A stretch of 28,709 bases of DNA, from NCBI GenBank assembly GCA_035325905.1, contig DAOKYY010000042.1, positions 1 through 28,709 on the forward strand. Reading direction: 5' to 3'. Below the pieces are notes generated by a model. That model was not told the origin of the DNA, did no database searches, and saw only the letters and a list, made by a program, of their open reading frames with translations. The translations under genes and the position numbers were made by a program. This DNA is from DYGX01 sp035325905. GTDB lineage: Bacteria > Chloroflexota > Anaerolineae > Aggregatilineales > Aggregatilineaceae. Within the stretch, counting starts at the first letter, position 1. The number at the start of each line of letters is the position of its first letter. Below, one piece after another: positions 23,860-28,709 of the stretch.

Positions 23860-25128
23860 ATGGCGTATCGCGCGTTGCTCACCCTGATCGTTTGCCTGCT
23901 GTCGCTCGCGGGTGTGGCGACACCGGCCGCCGCGCAGGACGGCCCGAACGCCTGGACCGCCTACGAGCTGAATCTGCGCACCGGGCCGGGCCGGACTCAC
24001 GCGTCGCTAGCGGTTCTGGCTCCAAGCACGGCGCTGGTGTGCGAGGCGCGCAGCGCAGACAGCGCCTGGGTACTGGTCCGCATCGCCGAGGGCGCGCGGC
24101 GCGGGTGGGTCGCCGCCGGGTATCTGGAATACGCCACGGGCATGACGGTGGCGCATCTGCCGGTGAGCGAAGAACTGCTCAGTCCGGTGGCGCAGCCGGG
24201 CAGCGAAAGCGCGCTCGCAGCCCCTGACAAGCCCGATCCGGTTGCCGCGCTGAACGGGGCACTCATCAGCCAGGAATTGATCTACGACTCCGGGCATTCG
24301 CAGTATTACCGCATCCGCTATTGGAGCGACGGCCTGCGCGTGGCCGGGTTCCTCGGCCGCCCATCGGGCGACGGCCCGTTCCCCGCCCTGATCTATAACC
24401 GGGGCGGCGTAGGCAATCAGGGCGCGCTCAGCGGGCGGGAACTCTACCCGCTGGTCGAAGCGGGTTACGTGGTCGCCGCGTCGCAATATCGCGGCAACGG
24501 CGGGAGCGAAGGCGGGGAGTCGTTTGGCGCGGGCGATGTCAATGACGCCCTGAACCTGATCCCGCTGCTGACGCAGACGCCGATTGTCGATCCGGCGCGT
24601 ATCGGCATGATCGGTTTTTCGCGCGGCGGGATGGTCACATACATGGCCCTGAAAGAGGATACGCTGCGCGGCACGCACGCAATCAAGGCCGCCGTTACGG
24701 TCGGCGGCATCTCCGATCTGTTCATGTGGGCCAAGGATACGCCCGAAATCGTGCGCTCGGTGTATCTGCCGCTGCTGGGCGCGCGCCCCGCCGCCGCGCC
24801 GGACCTGTTCGCCGCGCGCTCGGCGGTCTACTGGCCGGAGCTAATCACCGCGCCGCTCCTGCTGCTGCACGGCGGGGCTGACGACATTGTCTCGCCCGAA
24901 CAGTCGCGCACGCTGGCCGAGCGGATGGCGCAAGCGGGTCGGTCCGTCCAGTTGATCGTCTACGAGGGCGACAATCACAGCCTGGAAGGGCAGCTAGGGG
25001 GAATGGTCCCGGCGATGGCGTGGCTGCAAGCGTACTTTGGCCGCGACGGGACGGATCGCACCCTGGACGCCAACTGGCCGGCGATCCAGGCGGCGGGGCA
25101 GTGGTTCTGGGAGCATGGCTACCGCTAG
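23860..25128 (+). CDS. Secreted SH3b domain fused to a prolyl-oligopeptidase-like alpha/beta hydrolase
   Basis: 422-residue exported protein. Signal peptide 1-25 (ending PAAAQ), an SH3b domain at about 32-92 (ELNLRTGPGRTHASLAVL ... GWVAAGYLE), a linker, then an alpha/beta hydrolase of the dipeptidyl-peptidase/acyl-peptidase type from about 145. The triad is visible: Ser254 in GFSRGG, Asp341 in HGGADDIV, His373 in DNHS. NRGGVGNQG and SQYRGNGGSEGGE form the usual oxyanion-side loops of the family. The SH3b part may anchor the enzyme to the wall. Substrate could be a peptide or an ester; sequence does not decide. Confidence 0.87.
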   Translation: MAYRALLTLIVCLLSLAGVATPAAAQDGPNAWTAYELNLRTGPGRTHASLAVLAPSTALVCEARSADSAWVLVRIAEGARRGWVAAGYLEYATGMTVAHLPVSEELLSPVAQPGSESALAAPDKPDPVAALNGALISQELIYDSGHSQYYRIRYWSDGLRVAGFLGRPSGDGPFPALIYNRGGVGNQGALSGRELYPLVEAGYVVAASQYRGNGGSEGGESFGAGDVNDALNLIPLLTQTPIVDPARIGMIGFSRGGMVTYMALKEDTLRGTHAIKAAVTVGGISDLFMWAKDTPEIVRSVYLPLLGARPAAAPDLFAARSAVYWPELITAPLLLLHGGADDIVSPEQSRTLAERMAQAGRSVQLIVYEGDNHSLEGQLGGMVPAMAWLQAYFGRDGTDRTLDANWPAIQAAGQWFWEHGYR

Positions 25129-25150
25129 CGCGCCGGGTGGGACCGGCAGG

Positions 25151-25651
25151 TCAGAGGCCCCGGAACAGGCGCGCCTTCTCCTCGTCGCCGCTGCGCTCAA
25201 GATAGGCCAGCACATAGCCCCGGCTCGCCTGCTTCAGATCGGGGAAAGGCTCCGGCACCAGCGCGACCGATCGCGCCGGTGCCCACTCGTCCAGGCGAAT
25301 CAGCCGCTGGCCGCCGCCGAACGGGTCGCCACAGGCCCACACGATCCGCCGCACGCGCGCCAGGATCAGCGCCGAGAGACACATCACGCACGGCTCCAGG
25401 CTCGAATAGACGGTCAGACGTCCTTCGTTCTGCCGCACTTCGGGCATGTGCGCCAGCAGGAGTTGCAGCTCGGCGTGATGCAAGCGGCTCTGGCCGGTGC
25501 GTAGCGTGTTGCGCGCCTGCCCGATCACCGCGCCGTCGGCGCCGACCAGCACGGCCCCAATCGGCCAGTCGCTCGCCTCCAGGCTTAAACGGGCTTCTTC
25601 CAGCGCGGCTTGCAGATGCGCTCGATCGGTGGGCGCGTTATCTTGGGACAT
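25151..25651 (-). CDS. Zinc-dependent nucleoside/cytidine deaminase-fold protein (TadA/guanine deaminase-like)
   Basis: Cytoplasmic deaminase of 166 residues. Zinc site residues are His59 and catalytic Glu61 (HAE) and Cys88 and Cys91 (PCVMC), in the order and spacing of the CMP/dCMP-TadA fold. The residues around the site (NTLRTGQSRLHHAE) differ from tRNA adenosine deaminase, where DPTAHAE is usual, so a free base or nucleoside substrate is more likely than tRNA. The C-terminal 60 residues (about 110-166) are longer than in small TadA-type enzymes. Good GGAGAGG ribosome site; it follows the nuclease-like gene by 12 bp, suggesting one transcript. Confidence 0.87.
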   Translation of the reverse strand: MSQDNAPTDRAHLQAALEEARLSLEASDWPIGAVLVGADGAVIGQARNTLRTGQSRLHHAELQLLLAHMPEVRQNEGRLTVYSSLEPCVMCLSALILARVRRIVWACGDPFGGGQRLIRLDEWAPARSVALVPEPFPDLKQASRGYVLAYLERSGDEEKARLFRGL

Positions 25652-25663
25652 GCCGCCTCTCCG

Positions 25664-26113
25664 TTACGGATCGCAAGGCAGCACGCGCTGCGCGCAGCGT
25701 GCCAGCTCGTCCAGCGGAACCAGCAAGCCGTGCGTGTGATAGCCGCTGTTGGGAATCTCGCGGACCGGGTATTGCTGCTGCCAAAACGGCAGCCGGAAAC
25801 GCAGCGCCGTCAGGGTCAGGACGTAGATACGCGACCGGCCCGGCACGTAGTACAGCAGCATGTCCGCCGCCGAGGTGTACGCCCAGCCATCGCGATCGCG
25901 CGTATCGACCGAGATCGTCTCGATGAAAGCGTTCCCGGTCTGCGCCGCGGCCCAGTCGGTTTTGTACTCTACCGCGAAGCTGTGCGGGCGGCGCAGCGCG
26001 TAGAACCAGCGATCAATACCCTGGCGCTGCTCGTCGGGTGTCGCGCGGACGACGTGAAACCAGCGTGAAAAATGGCGATCTAGAATCGCCTCGCCCTGCT
26101 CGCCCTGCTCCAA
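25664..26113 (-). CDS. PD-(D/E)XK nuclease-like protein of unknown function
   Basis: 149-residue protein. The segment GIDRWFY ... FAVEYKTD places Asp34, Glu49 and Lys51 in the D-Xn-ExK arrangement of the PD-(D/E)XK nuclease superfamily, and TGNAFIETISVDT plus GWAYTSAADMLLYYV look like the later conserved strands. No methylase or helicase partner is nearby. The start is uncertain: TTG 26113 is the first usual start codon and has no clear ribosome site, yet the in-frame codons before it (RLYRFDEQ) look coding and are cut by a TGA only eight codons upstream. Either an unusual start or a small frameshift at the 5' end is likely. Downstream partner is the deaminase gene. Confidence 0.65.
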   Translation of the reverse strand: MEQGEQGEAILDRHFSRWFHVVRATPDEQRQGIDRWFYALRRPHSFAVEYKTDWAAAQTGNAFIETISVDTRDRDGWAYTSAADMLLYYVPGRSRIYVLTLTALRFRLPFWQQQYPVREIPNSGYHTHGLLVPLDELARCAQRVLPCDP

Positions 26114-26185
26114 CTGCTCGTCAAACCGGTACAGCCGTCAGCCCTCGACCCGTCTCACCGCTTCCGTTCCATCTGCAACGAGGGA

Positions 26186-26191
26186 ATTGTA
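26186..26191 (-). promoter_or_regulatory. -10 element for the nuclease-deaminase pair
   Basis: TACAAT on the minus strand, 73 bp before the nuclease-like gene start. No clear -35 is present. Confidence 0.35.
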
Positions 26192-26296
26192 GCACAAATG
26201 AGCGAGTTCGGGGTCGGCATCCGAAGAACCAGACCTGAAAGATCACTACGCGAAATCGAATGCCCTCAGACTTATAACCGGACGGCGAGCGCAGCG

Positions 26297-26623
26297 TTAA
26301 AGTCCGCCGCGCGGCTCCAGCTCGACGATCAGCCCGTCGCTCCACTCGTATTTCGCGTCCATCAGGGCCGCGACGGCTCCGGCCAGCTCTGGCTCGGCGG
26401 CGGGATCGACCACGCGCCCGCGCCCGATGAAGCGGCGGTCCCCGACGCGGAATGCCACTTCCGGCTCGCGCCGGATATTCTGCACCCAGTGCGACCGCTC
26501 GCGGTGCTCCGACACCATGTAGTAGCGCCCATCGTGCGCGACAAACCAGATTTCGATGGTGTGATCGCGGCCGGTCTTCCAGCCGCGCGTAGTTAGGTAC
26601 AGATACTGCGGTTCGGTCTCCAA
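26297..26623 (-). CDS. Deazaflavin (F420)-dependent nitroreductase-family protein
   Basis: 108-residue split-barrel protein related to Ddn and other F420- or FMN-binding reductases. Landmarks are YLYLTTRGWKTGR, the phosphate-contact region at the N-terminus, then IEIWFV, YYMVSEH, SHWVQNIRREPEV and DGLIVEL near the end. Length is on the short side because the N-terminal helix of Ddn is absent, as in the widespread short subfamily. Cofactor (F420, FMN or heme) is not decided by sequence. It stands alone, 183 bp upstream of the nuclease-like gene on the same strand. Confidence 0.85.
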   Translation of the reverse strand: METEPQYLYLTTRGWKTGRDHTIEIWFVAHDGRYYMVSEHRERSHWVQNIRREPEVAFRVGDRRFIGRGRVVDPAAEPELAGAVAALMDAKYEWSDGLIVELEPRGGL

Positions 26624-26736
26624 AGCGCGCTACCTGCTCTTTCCCGCTCCCAGCCGGAGTCCCCGGCGCGGCATCGAGTATACGCGAAATCGCCTGCGCC
26701 GGGAAAGGCCGGGCGCAACGACGCGGCGCAGAATTT

Positions 26737-26765
26737 TTGACAAGGATCGCGGCGCGCGTTATCGT
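26737..26765 (+). promoter_or_regulatory. Promoter upstream of the symporter leader
   Basis: TTGACA (26737-26742), 17-bp spacer, TATCGT (26760-26765). Predicted start near 26772. Confidence 0.6.
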
Positions 26766-26851
26766 ACCGGCAGCCTGCGCCTTGCCTTAGATTAGAGTTT
26801 TTTCGGCACGCAATAGAGTCGCTTAACCCATACCTACAGGTGAATGCGCGT

Positions 26852-26887
26852 GACTCCCCGACGCCGTGTTGGGGAGTCCCTTTTTTT
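26852..26887 (+). terminator. Intrinsic terminator in the symporter leader
   Basis: GACTCCCC/GGGGAGTC, 8-bp stem with an 11-nt loop, followed by CC and seven T. It points on the plus strand and lies 156 bp before the symporter start, with no gene ahead of it to terminate. Confidence 0.85.
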
Positions 26888-27043
26888 GCCAGCGGGCCGC
26901 CGGTGAGCCACCGCGCGCCCCGCCCGCCAATTCACGAACGACACAGGGGCGCTGGCCGGCGAACGCCGGAGATGCGAACGAGCAGCCTGGGCCGGAGTGG
27001 AGTCCGGCCCGCGCATATCAGAGGAAAAAACCAAGAGGGAGTC

Positions 27044-28447
27044 ATGGAGACTGCAAGCGAAGGCCAAAAGGTTGCCACCGGCGAGGTGGCGCGAGGTTTC
27101 AGAAAACGCGACGCGTTCGCCACCGGGTTAGGCGTGCTGACCGCCACGCTCGGCTCGGCGGTGGGGCTGGGCAACATTTGGAAGTTCCCCGCCATGACCG
27201 GCCAGAACGGCGGAGCAGCGTTCATCATCGTTTATCTGTTCTGTACGCTGCTGGTCGGCCTGCCGGTGATGATGTCGGAGCACATGCTGGGCCGCCGCGC
27301 CCGCAAGGACGCGATCAATACCATGCGTGACCTCGCGCCGCGCCGCCAGCCGTGGTGGTTGATCGGAGCCGCCGGGGGACTGGCCGCCTTCCTGATTATG
27401 GCCTTCTACAGTGAAGTCGCCGGCTGGGTGTTCGCGTATGTCTTCAAAGCCGCTTCCGGCTCCATCCTCTCGACCGATCCCGCGACCAACTCGGCCTCGT
27501 TCGGCGCGCTGGTGAGTGACCCGTGGCAGGCGCTCCTCTGGCAGTGGATCGTGCTGATCTGGGTAGGCGCGATCATCATGATGGGCGTTTCGAAGGGGAT
27601 CGAGCGCGTCACGAAGAAGCTGCTCCCGCTGCTGTTCGTCCTGCTGATCGCCGTCTGCGTGCGCAGCCTCACGCTGGACGGCGCGGGCGAAGGGATCAAG
27701 TTTCTGTTCAACCCGGATTTCAGCAAAGTCACCGGGCCGGTCGTGCTGGCGGCGATGGGCCTGGCGTTCTTCAAGCTGTCGGTCGGCATGGGCACCATGA
27801 TCACCTACGGTAGCTACTTCAAAGAAGACCAGAATATCCCGGCGACGGCGACCAAAGTGATGCTGGCGGACCTGACCGTGTCGATCCTGGCCGGGCTGGC
27901 GATCTTCCCGGCGGTGTTCGCGCTTGGCTTCGATGTCGCCGCTGGTCCGTCGCTGCTGTTCGAGATCATCCCGGCGGTGTTCGCCTCGATGCCCGGCGGT
28001 GACTTCTTCGTGATCATCTTCTTCTTGCTCACCGCTATCGCGGCGACCGGCGCGATGATCTCGATTGTCGAGGTCCCGGTCGCGTTCTTGACCGAGCAGT
28101 TCCGCCTGTCGCGCCAGACGGCCACGCTGCTGACCCTGGGTCTGCTGGCGCTGGTGGGCGCGCCCGCGGCGCTGTCGTTCAGCGAACTCTCCGAGACGTC
28201 CATCTTCGGCAAGACCTTCTTCGATCTGTACGATTACGCGTCGTCGAACATCCTCCTGCCGGTCGGCGGGCTGTTCATCTGCATCTTCATCGGCTGGGTG
28301 TGGGGTTTTGACAACGTCAAGCGCGCGCTGAGCAACGATGGCGCCCTGAACAATCAAGGCATCGTCGCTCTGTTCTTCACGGTGGTCAAGTACATCACCC
28401 CGCTGCTGGTGCTGCTGGTGCTGCTGGATGGCCTGAATATCTTGTAG
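27044..28447 (+). CDS. Neurotransmitter:sodium symporter (NSS) family transporter
   Basis: Sodium-coupled importer of an amino acid or related amine with the LeuT fold; 467 residues and 11-12 membrane helices. TM1 shows the unwound-helix motif GSAVGLGNIWKFP (about 37-49), which builds the substrate and sodium sites, and LPVMMSEHMLGRRAR is the conserved TM2-loop segment. FKLSVGMGTMITYGSY belongs to TM6. I chose ATG 27044 with GAGGGAG just upstream; the frame stays open to 26840, but that part overlaps the terminator and is Arg/Pro-rich. Transcribed from a promoter 280 bp upstream through a leader with a terminator, so expression is probably controlled by readthrough. Substrate not predictable. 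Confidence 0.92.
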   Translation: METASEGQKVATGEVARGFRKRDAFATGLGVLTATLGSAVGLGNIWKFPAMTGQNGGAAFIIVYLFCTLLVGLPVMMSEHMLGRRARKDAINTMRDLAPRRQPWWLIGAAGGLAAFLIMAFYSEVAGWVFAYVFKAASGSILSTDPATNSASFGALVSDPWQALLWQWIVLIWVGAIIMMGVSKGIERVTKKLLPLLFVLLIAVCVRSLTLDGAGEGIKFLFNPDFSKVTGPVVLAAMGLAFFKLSVGMGTMITYGSYFKEDQNIPATATKVMLADLTVSILAGLAIFPAVFALGFDVAAGPSLLFEIIPAVFASMPGGDFFVIIFFLLTAIAATGAMISIVEVPVAFLTEQFRLSRQTATLLTLGLLALVGAPAALSFSELSETSIFGKTFFDLYDYASSNILLPVGGLFICIFIGWVWGFDNVKRALSNDGALNNQGIVALFFTVVKYITPLLVLLVLLDGLNIL

Positions 28448-28472
28448 ACGCTGTTTTCGCTCGCGCCAGAAA

Positions 28473-28509
28473 CGGCTCGCCGCCCGTCGTGGGGACGAGC
28501 CGGTTTTTT
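28473..28509 (+). terminator. Intrinsic terminator of the symporter gene
   Basis: CGGCTCG/CGAGCCG stem (28473-28479 with 28496-28502), 16-nt loop, then GTTTTTT. It lies 25 bp after the stop codon. Confidence 0.88.
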
Positions 28510-28546
28510 GCTGCCGCGCGGCACTTCCCGCCTCTGAATATCTCTA

Positions 28547-28662
28547 GAGCGTGTTATGAACTTGCGTCCGAGAAAAGCCCCCCATCCCCCGGAAAACCGA
28601 CCGCCGGTCGGAAGGATGGGGGGATGGCCTGGAAACCAGACCACGAAGTGCATAACAGCCTC
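28547..28662. mobile_element. MITE-like element with 17-bp terminal inverted repeats
   Basis: 116 bp bounded by GAGCGTGTTATGAACTT (28547-28563) and the complement of GAGGCTGTTATGCACTT (28646-28662), 14 of 17 identical, and flanked by TA on both sides (28545-28546, 28663-28664). The interior folds into a long hairpin: CCCCCCATCC with GGATGGGGGG (28578-28587, 28614-28623) enclosing CCGACC-GCC-GGTCGG. It encodes no transposase. The ends resemble those of IS5-type elements (from memory), so an IS5-related transposase elsewhere could mobilise it. Confidence 0.75.
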
Positions 28663-28709
28663 TAGGAATTCATCTGATCAAGTGTGATAGATTGTCTGTT
28701 ATAGTTATG

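Larger units (their letters stand above)
26624..27043 (+). other. Long 5' region of the symporter gene (leader with promoter and terminator)
   Basis: 420 bases without a recognised gene. It holds a plus-strand promoter (26737-26765), a leader of about 85 nt, an intrinsic terminator (26852-26887) and then 156 bases before the symporter start. No tRNA or known riboswitch consensus is seen. GAGTCGC (26816-26822) can pair with GTGACTC (26850-26856), which would break the terminator stem. Confidence 0.6.

Noticed and set aside
26772..26887. Known riboswitch or T-box in the symporter leader
   Set aside because: I looked for the glycine aptamer cores and the T-box sequence and found neither; only the terminator and a competing helix can be supported.
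26840..27043. N-terminal extension of the symporter to 26840
   Set aside because: The extra 68 residues are Arg/Pro-rich, unlike any NSS N-terminus, and would begin inside the leader just before the intrinsic terminator. ATG 27044 has a ribosome site.
27128..28357. Open frame of 409 codons on the minus strand opposite the symporter
   Set aside because: Antisense shadow of a membrane protein gene, giving an Arg/Asp/His/Gln-rich product with no family resemblance.
28354..28653. Open frame of 99 codons on the minus strand through the MITE and terminator
   Set aside because: It begins inside the terminal inverted repeat of the MITE and runs through the terminator and the symporter end; no sign of a real protein.
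28501..28709. CRISPR array or phage attachment site near the window end
   Set aside because: The only repeat there is a single pair of inverted ends; no direct repeats with regular spacers, tRNA or integrase are seen.

Overview
This is a GC-rich bacterial chromosome segment of 28.7 kb with one 100-N assembly gap. The gene mix suggests a free-living Chloroflexota (Anaerolineae-like) bacterium: a CrtI plus fused CrtYc-d lycopene cyclase pair, several sugar ABC importers each under a LacI regulator, secreted SH3b proteins, an F420-type split-barrel reductase and an octaheme tetrathionate reductase. This placement is inferred from gene content; no rRNA or tRNA is present to test it.

Layout. (1) 1-1780, plus strand: the 3' end of a phytoene desaturase (crtI) overlapping a lycopene beta-cyclase by 4 bp, making a carotenoid operon. 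(2) 1854-9028, plus strand: a LacI-regulated sugar operon. A sigma-70-type promoter is followed by two inverted-repeat operators, then lacI, a solute-binding protein, two MalFG-type permeases and an intracellular GH2 glycosidase. No ATPase is encoded here, so a shared one elsewhere is assumed. A bidirectional terminator at 9074-9106 closes it. (3) 9152-15046, minus strand: a second sugar locus of ribose type, with lacI, an RbsD/FucU-like mutarotase, RbsA-type ATPase, RbsC-type permease and RbsB-type binding protein. The lacI promoter and the rbsA promoter carry nearly the same 16-bp palindrome, which ties the regulator to its transporter. The assembly gap lies between rbsC and rbsB. (4) 15171-15551: a small cupin.

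(5) 15694-22151, minus strand: the most unusual part, a tightly packed five-gene sulfur/redox operon. It encodes an ArsR repressor, an octaheme tetrathionate-reductase-family cytochrome, a seven-heme cytochrome c fused to a membrane cytochrome b (with an EF-hand-like loop between hemes 6 and 7), and two half-size YeeE/YedE sulfur transporters, the second fused to a rhodanese domain without its catalytic cysteine. Gaps are 30, 13, 0 and 10 bp. An ATTC-N8-GAAT palindrome sits just downstream of the -10 element. The likely scheme is that electrons pass from the quinone pool through the cytochrome b/c fusion to the octaheme enzyme for reduction of a sulfur oxyanion (or the reverse), while the YeeE pair moves reduced sulfur across the membrane, all under a sulfur-responsive repressor.

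(6) 22383-25128, plus strand: two secreted SH3b proteins, the second fused to an alpha/beta hydrolase. (7) 25151-26623, minus strand: a zinc nucleoside deaminase, a PD-(D/E)XK nuclease-like protein and a deazaflavin-type reductase. (8) 26737-28509, plus strand: an NSS-family sodium symporter behind a leader with an intrinsic terminator and a possible competing helix. (9) 28545-28664: a 116-bp MITE-like element with 17-bp terminal inverted repeats and a TA duplication.
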